Source: Hymenolepis diminuta (lineage: Eukaryota; Platyhelminthes; Cestoda; Cyclophyllidea; Hymenolepididae). Taken from it: a stretch of DNA of 64,000 nucleotides. Shown in pieces: positions 25,701-38,500 of this stretch (the stretch's first letter is position 1; each line of letters begins with the position of its first letter). The stretch spans positions 3,820,180 through 3,884,179 of the forward strand of contig CAADRB010000004.1 of NCBI GenBank assembly GCA_900708905.1. The letters are read 5' to 3'. Position numbers and translations under genes: made by a program. The notes beneath the pieces were generated by a model. It saw only the letters and a program-made list of their open reading frames with translations. It had not been told where the DNA came from and did no database searches.

Positions 25701-28700
25701 CGTAATTTCGAATTTGCGTTTATTCAAATTTAAGCTGAATCAGTAGATTTAAATAAAAAAATGAGTATTTTAATAATGTTATCGAATTCAGTAAATTCAT
25801 TTATGATTGGTTTTAAATCAAAGATATGGATCACTAAAAGCAGTTTATTGTTGGTAAATAAACACCATTTCAATTCTTTACCGAGTAGCATTTCACGGGT
25901 ATTTTAATCAGCACCTCCATTTATTCAGCAAGAATCTAATATTAATTGACAAGGATCGCAGAGAATCGTGACAATTTTAAATCTTATGAAACGGATGCTC
26001 TAATTCACATAAATTTTTCGACAACTTCCGAATTCATGCGAAAGCACGTGAGCTGCTATACACCTTTTCAAAAAAATTCATGTGAAACACGAAAAAGGAT
26101 AGTGCCACTTTTACTCTCTGTCGGCATCAGTAATAGCATTCAATATCATTTCAACGCCTTTTAACTCATGACCAGCATGAAGCAGTAAACAAATTAAATA
26201 CGTGAATGTTTGCAAATAAAATTCGGGTGATTATTATGAACTTCCTAGGTAGCCCAAATCGAATTACTTTTTACATTTACCGGTTGGAAATAATTCTAAT
26301 GCTGAACTATCTAAACCATTACTTTGGGGTAGAGAAAACAACAGTTCAGAGCACATAAATGGCCTTAAACTTAACATCGTCTGGAATTATTCAAATCACC
26401 ATTCTTAATTTAATGTTGCTGATTAAGTTTTCTATTGCGATTTTCATTACCAAATTTCTTTGCACTGAATTTTTTCAAATTTCAATTTTTGCGTTCACTG
26501 CTTTTAATTAGTTAAATAGCACCTAATTTTGTAGGCCGACAGTTTACAAAATGATCAAAATGAAAAAAGAGATTTAAAAACTATCACAATGTTTCTGGCT
26601 CTCTGAAAGGAGTAAATTAACTGTTACTCCCCTACGTATCTAATGTTCAGATGGATATGTCTGCAGACATTCCATTTTGATCATTTGTTTAAAGCCTTAA
26701 GGAACATTAAAATCGTATACTTTGATATCTTTGACAGCCTTTTGTAAACATCCACGTGGTGTTGGGGTACTCACAGTCTTAATAGTCTTAATGTTCCATA
26801 TCCACGTGAATTCGAATCTCTTAAACCTTACGATTTTTTATTTCTGTTTGAGTATATGTATTCGTGATTAAAGTTTATTTTCTAACATGTTTCTTAATGT
26901 CAGAGAAGGAACAGTAAAATATTCATTAGAGTTATTCCATTAGGTGAGGAATAAATACGGTAAATTTTTTATATATTTTTAAGACATTTCTTTTGTTTGT
27001 TGCATCGAAACGATGACTTAATGTCTGGTTGAGCTTGATATATTGACTGGATTTTAAATAATATAATCGTAAATATCCTTCCCCCACACCTTTCCATAAA
27101 GCAATCCGTTATAATTTTGTCTGATACAATTTGGACATGAAGTGCAGAGCCTTCGATACGATATCTATCATTAAATGCAAATTTAGAAATTTAGAATCAG
27201 ACAACATGATTTCCACATGGCTCCGGTTGAACTTCTAGTCTCTTTCTCCTTAAAAGTTCATTTCTTAATACTTTAAAACATTAAGTTGGAGGTTACAGCA
27301 AGGGAAAGTAGTGAATTCTATTTCTCAGATGAGAAGACTCGCTTTTTAATGCTTTAATAATTAAATCTAGTTAGATTTGCTCTAATTGCAGAAGGAGACG
27401 CGTAACGACATATACCGATTTTGGATGGCGACACTTCTCCAATCTTTAGGGTAATAGAGTTAGCCATACTTCTTTTGCTAGCCGAAATAGCAGAATGACG
27501 CTACGTTACATTACTTTAATATATCAGAGATAATAAATGATTGCTAACTCATATAATAAAACCTTCGGTTACCGTTAATTGTTGTATCTATTTGAGGGAA
27601 TTAAAAAGTATAATAATGATGTCAGACCAGGGATAGTCAAGGGGAATAAAAGTTTGGTCATTATATGCTACTTGCTGTCACGTATTGCTTAAATGTCTTG
27701 TAATGATGAGACAATAAAACCCTTGTTATTTGTCCTGCTCAAAAATCCTTTCAGGAGCCGAATCTGTCTATTTTCTTTCAAAGAAAATTATTGCGTTTGT
27801 TTCCAGAGGGAGTACTTCCGGTTGAGCAATTGATGGGTAGTTATTTGCAGATTATCTGAGATTTCACTCAGGATTCAGTATTTGCTGTCATTTAGATTTC
27901 GAATAAAAAATATACTTTCTTTCAATTGATTTTGTTTTCACATTCAAAAATTGATTTTAAGTGGAGGTAACTAGGTCACCAAGGAAATAAAAAGTAGTAA
28001 ATTACTAATTACGATTCAAAATTGCAAAAAATAATAGTTCATATCTAAGTGATGCTACTGACGTATGACTGGTATATTAACCTATGTATTAATAAAGCAG
28101 TTATATCTCATTATACTCGCTCATTTTATTATTATTGTCATCTAAAATGCTTTAAAATTTTTGGTTTTGAAGCAACTGACATCGCATAACAATAAGTCCA
28201 ACAGATGATAAAGTGGAGGGGGCTAAAAAGATACAGATAACAAAGAGTTTTATTTCATTTGATTTCCACTTTCGAGCGGTACAGTATATACCAAAGTGAC
28301 AGCTCACGTTCTAAAACTTTTGCAACAAGTTGACAAAAATGATGTAACCTTAGAAGCCGTTTTGTTTTTAAATAAAAACAACACAATAGAGAGGAGGAAA
28401 GAATTTTAATTAAGTTAACTCAGTAGATAATTAATGAAAACTAAAAATAAAATTCATTCTCCTTCAAAATGAAGAAAATATTTCACAAATTCGAAATTAC
28501 ACTAAGCAGATTTAATACAAAGCCGAATGTCACTGCTAACCAATCATGACAATTTAGAACTGATCGAAATGTGGATCATTTAAGTGAATACTTTGGGAAA
28601 ACACCATTATTACTGACAAAAACGTAGTAATTGAAATATTCTTATTTTCAACTCTCTTGTATTTCCATTTTTTATTGTTTTCCAGTGGAACTCTACTTTT

Positions 28701-29242
28701 AACAAATCAAATAAATCCAAAACATGACATTAAGATTTGTTTTTAAGTTTATTGCTCTAAGTTGGGAAGTTCAACTCCGCTAACTCAGTTAGTGACTGTC
28801 CTGAATATGCTTTCTGAATAAGCGGTTTGTGTTTGATGTTTTGAAACAACTTAAACCGATTCTACAGACTTGTCTCCATTATTTATAGTAAAGTTGTAAA
28901 AAATATGACAAGGAACAGTAAGAGAACTGTTTTATCATGACAATTTAGGATATACAAGTTGAAAGGTATGTTAAGGATTTCAATACCTTCTGACCTTCCC
29001 CCTAAAATCATTTTTGCAACAACTATTTGACTTATGATTATGTGTGTAAGTTTTGTAAACAATACGGGCCTATTAAGACAACTTTTAAACTGCGATGCAC
29101 CTGAAAGTGTGATTAATTTATGAAATGCAAAGAGGAAATTTTATTTTTAACTAAATATGAAAAAAGGCTAAAACTACGTTTATTCTTTTAATATCGCAGT
29201 TTCCGAGTTTGCGCGCCTTATATTCTAAAAGCAGAATAAAAA
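22791..29242. other. Intergenic, no gene recognised
   Basis: About 6.4 kb of AT-rich sequence without a frame I can support as coding. It contains one partial family A repeat (28200-28300). Short frames at 23848-24045 (minus) and 25946-26164 (+) look like chance. Confidence 0.55.
28200..28300 (+). repeat. Dispersed repeat family A, partial copy
   Basis: The segment with GGAGGG, AAAAAGATACAGA and TTTCATTTGATTT matches 61370-61420 (AAAAAGATACAGA) and 920-955 (TTTCATTTGATTT), bridging the two other copies. Confidence 0.45.
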
Positions 29243-29620
29243 ATGAACCAATACTTAAGTAAAATGCAGTTGAAGGATGCGACTTATTTTTTTAACTTCA
29301 AAAAGTGCGCAACCAAAGCAAAAACTTTTGAGGCGATGATATTTACAACTGAAGAAGGCTTGGAAAACCTAATAAACAGGTACATGAACGAAACCTGTCT
29401 TCACATACCTATTCGTCTGTTAGAGCCGAGTATTGAAAGCACACGGATCGATTCCTCTGCACAATCTCTGAAAATGAAATATAATTGGGGCAAAATAAAA
29501 GTAACAAATATTGATTCATTCCAAACGATATTATATGCATTAATTGCACTAAGCACCATTTTTACGAAAATTGAACTTGTGATCCAAAATATGTTCCCTA
29601 ACTTACCGAAAGCTTGCTAG
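29243..29620 (+). CDS. Unassigned open frame, 125 residues
   Basis: The longest frame in the window with no recognised identity. It starts at an ATG with A at -3 (AAAAAATGA) and ends TAG. The composition is mixed: a basic, Phe/Lys-rich N-terminal third, a middle with ENLINRYMNET and ESTRIDSS, and a hydrophobic stretch at about residues 93-115. There is no signal peptide, no obvious membrane topology and no family I can name. No AATAAA lies close behind it, and I saw no convincing splice sites. It could be a small gene, an exon, a mobile-element relic or chance. Confidence 0.25.
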   Translation: MNQYLSKMQLKDATYFFNFKKCATKAKTFEAMIFTTEEGLENLINRYMNETCLHIPIRLLEPSIESTRIDSSAQSLKMKYNWGKIKVTNIDSFQTILYALIALSTIFTKIELVIQNMFPNLPKAC

Positions 29621-32600
29621 GTGCTGTAGGGATGTCGTGAGTTTAAAAAATATATTGGTATTTCGGGTGATTCGGAACTATAATAGATTGAGTTTCTTAG
29701 TGATTTAATAATGATATACACCTTAGATATAATGGACAGTTCATTTTAAAAATTCTAAAGATTGTCACGTGTTAGGACGCCTAATCAAATATGTTTGTTG
29801 CACTCAAGAGAAACTCACAAGCTTCAATTCTCATGCACTGGATTATCGACTATCGAGTTCTCACGCTCACACCTGGATATGCAAAACCTGCGGAGAAGCC
29901 GTCGCTGAAATTATTGGTTAGCCAGACAGCCAATCATTTGCCACCTACTCAAGCTTATATAAGTAAGCTTATTTTGTTAGCAAGGGCGTCATTTGAGCTC
30001 TAGGTCTTCTCTTCCATCCTCTTCTCAGAGGCTCACTAGTTTTAACCTTAATAAAAGTCAACTGAGAAGTTATGAAAAGTTATTTACAGTATTTTGAAAG
30101 TTTTCGCCCCGTTTTTGTATTTTACACTTCATTAGTAAATTATCTTTAATTTTAGCTTCCTATTTAGCCAAAGGCTGACTTGCATACACATACAAAGGTA
30201 ACGATCAAATATCCTGCTACAGATTGGTATACCGACTAGAGTAAAAGAAAAAACAGTCCGCATCCGTTAATAGACCAGATGAATAAATGCATCTTTGAAA
30301 CCTCAAAAAACATGTGCAAACGTTTCAATGTTGAAGAACGTGCTAGATTGTCGACATACTCGGGGCATGAAATCTGACTTTTCCAGGGTAAAGTTGGAAT
30401 AATTTTCACAAGTTAGCATATTAAAAGGTGCCTAAGATTTTGTATTTCCTGATGCTGTATGAGTACGTTGTCAAATTCGACTTTCAATTTCTAGTACTTT
30501 AACTTTTCATCAAACTCTTGAAATAATTTTCCGACCCCTTTACAAAAAGTGGCCATAATAATATATCTTATGCGAAATCTCTAATGTTAAGTTCAATTGG
30601 TAGGCAAAATTTTTAAATATTTAAAATAAGTTGAGCTCAGCCATTATCAGCCGTGATTTCCTCATTCACTAAAATGAGGAAATATTACAAATTAAATCGA
30701 GGGCAATGATAATAACAAAATAAGTTAAATCACAAATAAACTTTTGATTATTTGTTTAAATTAATGTCTCACATATTTGAATGCATCCTGTATCTGGAGA
30801 CTCCCTAACTGAATTGCAATTGTTCTATTTTATCAAGAGTCATAAATACACCATAAGACAATGACAAACTTATTTTAAGCTTTTAATCCAAATCAGATTT
30901 TGAACTAGAGGAACTAAAATTGCACTGTTCCATGTAAAACTATCTTTATTACCTAAGATAAGCCTATCAGAAGAAAGAGACGTTGAGAAGCACCAAGGGT
31001 CGATTGATAGAGATAGGGATAGAGATTGTGAATAGGAAGGAATGGATAGTATGAAGTGAAAAATAGAGTGACATGTCACAACCGCGTGCGAGACAGCGAA
31101 ATCATGAATTTTAACGGTTCCACCTGGTTTATGCGCTCCACAGTCATCTGTTGGTCAGTCGAAAAAGAATATTATGTTACTATGATCCAGTGTGCCAATT
31201 TGATCAAATAAAGATTAAAGACATCACCTATGCGTAATGCGATATCAGTGAAAGAATAAGCATTACCAGCAAGACTTCTTGAGTTCACATTTTTAAATGG
31301 AACATTAATTGCCCAATTAGTACTTCCTATAGGCTTGACCTCTTAAATGTTTAAACCTAATCAGAGATCAATTTAGGATCAATAAAACCTTTAAGACCCT
31401 TAAAACCTTGAATGCTTATCATTCTAAGGAATCAGATATAGTAACAATTTTTCATTTTTCATCATTCAGTTTAAATTCATTATTCATTCCATCTAAAACT
31501 TCATGGTAATTTGAAATTTACGTCATTAGAAGTGCAGAGTAAATGGAACTCAACCCCCTATAACTACCAGATACTATTCGAACAAAGAGACAGTGCCACT
31601 GGATGAAATTTTGATGTCATATTTTCATTCTGTTAGTACTGTAACTGGTAGAAGCTGAATGCTTCCTTGATTGTGATTTAATCATCCATATTAAGGGTCT
31701 TTCACCAAGCTCTGCACACTACAAACGCGAATGAAACAGCTCTTAAAATCTGGAACTTGGATCACTAGAACTTGAATCAGTATAATATGCAAGAGAATAA
31801 ATAGGAATTAAGCATGGAACTGCCCTGTTGTATCCTAAATATTTGACCTTACAGTGGATTATAATGATCATTTTAAATTAAAATATGCAAAGTGCAAAAT
31901 AAAGAGAAAACACTCAGAATTTAATATTATTTGTATTAATATGACTTCCAGAATCGTTGCTTGCAAATCTAAGTTGTAGAAGAAATCAGGTCCAAATAAT
32001 TAAAATAATAAAATACGCTAGCGATTATCAATACTAAGGAGACTTTATTTCGGAATCTTTCACTTGACAAGCGTGCATGTAGAAGCAAACGAAAATCTAC
32101 TCTGATAAATGTTTATTTGATGCCAATTTTATTCAAATGCCATCTAAGACCATGCGATGGATATTTTCGAGATTTCTAGAGCTTAGTATATCAAAGTGAA
32201 GCAAACCGTTTGAAGATTCTAAACTCGTGGTATTGAACTTCATGCAAGTACTTTAAGTCTGAAACTATGCTTTATTTGAACTTTAAACCCTCAGTACGCA
32301 AATCGAAGATCCCTCTGGTTATAATTTAAATGATGTATATTCAGTTATATGAAAATATACTCGTATTCGGAAATTAAATAGAAGAATGCGGTTTTTCCAC
32401 ATAATAGTACACTTAATACTCTCGCAGAGCCATGACATGTGAAGAAATAGCCCAGCAGATTCCTCTGAGAAGTCCTGCGGCCAAACCTCAATGAAGAAGG
32501 CTTTGCCCCTGGGCTGCAATGAGGTCTCCCTAGATCACTTATCCTAAAACATTTTTTAAATCAGTTGGCATCAAAGGGAAATATAAAAATGTCACTTAAA

Positions 32601-35182
32601 ATCAATATAAAAGCCAATGTTTTCTTTGAATTAGTTGGACTGTCGTGCTAAAATGACCAACAATGTCAATACCCATCTCTGGGACAAAGAGCCCTCTATT
32701 GATTTTTTGAAACTGATCTTGGGAAAGGAAGTAACAACCTGAAGCCACTATGGTGAGAAAATTGCCTAAATTTGTCTACATATCAATTAATTGGAATCAT
32801 TAAGGTAGGTTGCACAGTGACTTATGTACTCATATGAACTTTGACCTCTTTTACATCGGTACAAATCAGTTAATGCATTCAGGTAAACCTATCAACCTTA
32901 CCGGTGGTGAATGAAATAGAAAATTGGGAGCATTTTCAGGGTATATGACGGAGTGAAACTGAATAGACGATAGTTCGGAACATTCCGCCACTCAAACGAG
33001 TTGGATCCAATGTCTAGGATATTATAGCCTATTCTAAAATTCGAAATAACATATGTATCACTTCTATCATAAACAGAGATAAAATTAACAGTTATTTTGA
33101 CTGACAATAACTGAAATTGACGCAACTGCTTATATTAAAATTTCTAACTAGCTCATTTAGGAAATGTTTTCCGGCACTTAATTTGAGTAAAGGGATAGCA
33201 TCGTGTTGTCCCCAGTTAGAACCTCCCTTAATTACTCAGTTATTTTAACAAGTTTTTAACAACTGAATGGTCTTTAAATCTAAATGAATCGGGAGGGGGT
33301 AAAATAATCACGGTTCCAAGACTAGAGTTAACCAGGAAGTAAAACTAGATTTCGAAAGCGAGGTCCTTTTGTTGTGGGTTTTACTGAAGCCTACAATATC
33401 ACAGCAGATATTTTTATGCAAAATTTTAGCCAAAAGAAGACTATACTTATTTAGAAGGTTTCATGAGAGCCCATTACCCACTATTCATGGAATAAAATTT
33501 GAAGAAGGAAAGGGGGTGACTATTAGAATCCACTTTGCATTTAAACTACAAAGGTAACGAAATCTGGAAATAAGAATTACGATAAGAAGATGGCTGGAAT
33601 GTGGTAGTATTACTAAGGAAGGACTCACCATGTTACAAATAGAAGTTGTTTCGCGTGAGTGCATTTTTTTAGAAGAAGGGATTCCAGCCACGGCAAGATC
33701 ATCCTCAATACTATAAGCGACTCCAATCACGCTGTAAGAGGATTATCATAGGCGGACTCGCATATTCCATAAATTAATTCCAAAGACTAGGAGGTACTAA
33801 CAGGAGGAATTGTAGCACCAACTCCAGTAATATGTTGCTGAGCTGGAGGTTTATTAGAGGAATTTAGGGAAGTTAAGTTACGAAAAATGTAAACGATTGA
33901 GATTAGTGAAAGAATCTTTTTCAGTCAGTTTCAAAGACGACTGCTTTGTAAATAATTGATGTATAATAAATATTTCTGGAAAGCATGAGATGTTTTCCAA
34001 AGAATAAAAATGTCGACTCAAGGATACAATTTTTGTAGGGTAGTGTCTTGACCCAAAAATTAGATAACTGACTTATGAAATTCTACAATTTTATATGCAA
34101 TAACTTGTAGTTTGATTCTCCAACGGAAATTCTACGAAAACGCATTCAAGATTTTGTTGATTAATGTTATATTTTGATATATATGAGATTTAGAAGTTCA
34201 CTCCTCAAAGTCATAACCACAAGCGGTTTGTGAATTAACACAATACCAACGACTTAAACCGAATACTAAAGGGATCGAATACGTTACCAATAATCTCAAA
34301 TGCCCACCAAATAACATTAGAGTGAGAAGACAAGACTGAATAGAGAAGTGCAGACATCTTTACGCAAGGAAAAGTGAATGAAGTGATGAATGGTGGTGAA
34401 ATTGACACCACTAACTCAAAAATTCAAATCATTTCATTAGAATGATTGTTTAATTTAAATTCCTTACTGCTGAATGCAGAATTTCAAGCAGAAATATGTA
34501 ACACTAGTATTATTGCCAATGTGTTAAAATGTATATTCAGTGGGTAATTACCACTTTATTGGTGAAACAAGCATTGAATGATTCGTAGTATTATTTTTCT
34601 TACAAAAATAATTTTTTTAATACTAGATAACATCATGAGATGATGTTATGTCAGTATTTTCAGCTGCGATAGTTCAGTAATGTGGACAGGAGCCGGAAAG
34701 AAGGAATAAGGTAAATCACCCATGTCGCTAGATCAGTACGAGGCGGACGTAAAGATCACCTCAATCTATTGATAAAACAATTATGTTTTATATATAAACG
34801 TTTCTTTGTAAGAAACACGCGTACACCTGGATGCTGTTGACGGGATCTAAAAGTTTCCTTTTACCAGATTTTGACTGACACCTACTGTCTTGTGCAGATA
34901 GCTAACCAAATTTTAACCAGCCTTGGCGGTATCTGATTTTGTCGCGAGCATACCAGTGTCAAATATTCGGAAATGTCACAGGAGAATGATTTGAAGGAGG
35001 AATTCCTTCGCGGTTCCGTAATTTTCATCTGTCATCACTAATTACTAAGACCTAATTATCCCGTCCCCACGGTGGTACTTGAAGTGGTTGACCTTACTGT
35101 AACCTCAAGCGCCATGTGGATAACCATCGTGTGTCCCCAAGTGGCTTATTTTAATTATCGGAAAAAGTTAATTAAGTAGACC
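29621..35182. other. Intergenic, no gene recognised
   Basis: AT-rich DNA with no supported gene. A GATAGAGATAGG-type short purine repeat lies near 31005-31030 and a perfect 10-bp-arm inverted repeat at 34627-34649. Confidence 0.55.
34627..34649. repeat. Perfect 10-bp-arm hairpin, 3-nt loop
   Basis: ATAACATCAT, then GAG, then ATGATGTTAT. It stands alone between non-coding stretches and is too short for a typical miRNA precursor. Confidence 0.7.
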
Positions 35183-35530
35183 TTGAATGAGCGTTGCAGG
35201 GACTCTGCTACCATTCCCCTTTCTTACTGCATTCGTGTTCTCACGCACGTCTTTGCTCAAGTGACTCATATAAACTGCTTTTGTGTTCTCATACGCTTGT
35301 CAGACGTTCCTACGCTACTTTCTAATCGCCTTCGTTCCTCAGTTCTCTCTTGCCCTCTTAAATCCTTTATTGCGGTTCGTTCAATATATTTTGGTCTAAC
35401 CAACTCTTGGTATTCTACTCCACAATTGTTGTTAGCTCTTACTCAAACAGCTACAAATTAGTGACTGTATTGTTGCAGTTAGTTGTTAGTTGCCAGCCGT
35501 TAGTTGTCACTCAAACCAGAACGTTTTGTT
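35183..35530 (+). mobile_element. LTR-like promoter repeat, copy 1 (forward)
   Basis: Homologous to the minus strand of 42940-43480. Shared blocks in order: AAGTGACTCATATAAA, pyrimidine-rich TTCTCTC/CCTC segments, TTTTGGTCTA-CAACTCTTGGT, CACAATTGTTGT-AGCTC, and TTACTCAAACAGCTAC followed by GTTAGTTG-type repeats. The block GTGACTCATATAAA (35261-35274) joins an AP-1 site TGACTCA to a TATA box, as in LTR promoters. No gag, pol or primer-binding site is next to it, so a solo LTR is the best guess, though the ends are not defined. An open 92-residue frame across it is a by-product of low stop density in pyrimidine-rich DNA. Confidence 0.5.
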
Positions 35531-38500
35531 GAGTAAAATAAGAACTTGAGAACATTTATCTTTTTGATAAACTGGACAAAAATAACGTAAAAAATTAGTT
35601 TGAAATGCAATTGATAAAGTATTCGTTTAAGGAAATTATCGGAATTGAATCTAGCTGAAGGCTTTCTTGCCAATACTTTAAGGTTGGGATAGGTATATTT
35701 CATCGATTATCGGTCGGTATGCGGATTGCTTCCAATAACGCTTGTCTTCAAATATCATAGCTATTCTAGAATAAGTAAGGCATCAAACTAGTAAGTCGTT
35801 AAAATGGAACTGTCTTTTCTCGAATACACTTATTCCACATATTAAAATTTTCTGAAAAGAGCATGGATTTGTAACGTTGGTGAGAGTAAGTCGCATTTAG
35901 TGATACATTGGTGATAAAAGTATTCAATCAAGGTTTAAATTAACTATACGAAGGCTATGAAATATATGATATTTTAACCAATCAAGCTAACTTCTAATGG
36001 GGAATTGAAAGGAAACTAAGCTAGCAACTGTACCTGTGCAGACGAAAATGGGCTCAGATAGAAAGCTCAAATGGGGAGCCAACATGCTGAGACATACCCA
36101 CCTTCAAATGCACTACGATGGAGAAGTAGTGACCCTCGTAGCAAGACGGTTGCTTCTTTTCATCTATGTAGAAGTTGTGCCACTTGGTTTGCCGTTCTAT
36201 CTTACATTCTCTAATAAATCTTAACGTCATTTCATTCTGTATTGTCTTACCCTTATTTAGACCAACTTTCCAACAACATGCCGTGATATCATAAACAAAT
36301 GGGCACAGACCTGCCACTTTTGTTTACTTAATCAAAACAGCCTGGTTTGTTTTAGAGAGTGATGAATACAATTTGACAACGGCGGCTTGAACCACACGGC
36401 GGAGGACCAAATGAGAAGAATATTGGCATAAATAATGTAAAAATCTGCCAATAATATTTAATGGAGATTTCCTATGATTTGGTTCGTTTGCACATTTTGA
36501 CCGGCAGTGCAAACAGGATTGTGAAAATTATTCCAAACGTGCTTAATTGGGGTGGAGGATTATAACTGTTTTTTGTTTTATTTTGGTCCATCATTCGTTC
36601 CAAAGTAGAATATAAATTATAAACCATTCCAGCCAGCCGCATCATACTATCATTCAAATTTGATTGATATCATTACACGACTTTGTAGGGAAATGACTTT
36701 CTGACAAGCGGGTCGTTTGTCCCGGTAAATGGTCTTAATGGGGAAAGGGGGTGTTAGCACAGGCAGATATTTTATTTTTCCTTTGCGTTTATTAAAAAAG
36801 CCTTATAAAAATCCTATTATTTTGCTTATGTAATTATAAATTTTCATTATCCCTAATGTGGTAATATGAATTTAATGATAGCCAACGCAAATAAAGTCAT
36901 TTGACACATTTTAATTTTAGACAAGACCATAAATAAATGATTGCAATGATATAATTCCGCACAACCATCTTCAATGTTTAACCAATTCTCGCGGAATGTT
37001 TTATCATGTCAAGAAATGCTGACCTCATTCAAAAATCGATTTGCCTGTTTAATCAACACATCCCCCGATCAGGCCTATATGAAAAGATATTTTGATATTT
37101 GGGAGATTATAAATAATAGCTTCCATCAAAGTTGATATATTCCATCCTACTGCTCTTCACACCGAACCTCGGATCTGCAACTGCGAAAACAGTTTGTGCT
37201 TATGTTGTGGAATGATGCCTACACTTCCACACCGGCTTTCCTATTTAGAAAAAAATCGGTTTGTAAATTATCAAGATATAACCTGAGATCTGAGAAATAA
37301 TTTGAACGCTAACGTTACAATTGAAAAATCTTTGGAAGCATCAAAAGATAAGTTTTTATTCATTTATAAAGGACAATTTTTTAGAAAATAACGAGTGCAA
37401 ATCAGTACAAACCAATGTATTATTCAAGTTCATTTATTCGGAGGCAATATTAACTCGTAACAATTTTATTTCCACTCAATTAAGCCACTAAGTACAAGTT
37501 TTATCTGACGATGATTAGAATAAACTCAGAAAAGACGATTTATGTTAAATTCCAAAACTGCCCGATTAAAAGAAATCAGAGAAAAGTGGCAAGTTCTAGG
37601 AAAAATCGCATCGTGATTGTGAACCCTATAATTAATGCATATGAAAATAGGATGTGGGACAACTATACGAGCAGATGTTCCAAAGTTTCCCCGGATAATT
37701 TTCCTGACTGATCTAAAATTAAATTTTTAAAATTAAAAACTCATGTTAAGGGGAAGCATAATGAGTTTTGAAAATTGAAATTGAAAACTGTTCGCGGTCA
37801 AATGATTTCACGATATTCTCATGTCATAAAAGAGTTAACTCTGAGATCCTAATAATCAGTCAATCAAATTTGTTCTCCTTATTAAAGAAATGAACGGTAA
37901 ATTTATAGTCGTTTGAAAAACTGTTTGTTTTATAAAACTTAATTTGACTCGAATACAAATATTTCGTTAATATATTCAAGAAGTTAAGTAGATAAGATGA
38001 AATAATATTCAAAATGCCATTTGATTTCTGTCTAGCTCAGTTTCTGCCGGTCTGCTTAAACTATTTTCCATAAACTGATTTAATGTTAACACTCCTGGGC
38101 CATAATGATTCTGACGCAAATCAGCATTTTGATCAAGAAGATATAATCCAAAACGGTTGTAGCATTATCTATAAGTTGTAGTTAAATACAAATTATAGAG
38201 GTTTTGAGTATGAAAATCTCCTACTCTTACGCAGACATTGGATTTCGCTTGAAATTTTCATGCTCTTTATGCACAATTTTTATTTTCTTATTCCCCTGCT
38301 TTTTATGCTCTGTTTTCCATATAGATCAGACCGTTTGTGAATTTGTGATTTTTAAAGCAAAGACAGATGCCTGATCAGTCTATTTTATGAGCGGATAATT
38401 CTCATCCTTGTTGAGGTAGCTTGATTATGTCAGAAAAGTGATATAAATGATTTAAGAAAACAAGGGTAAAGCGGAAAGTAAGTTTTACTATATTATCCTT

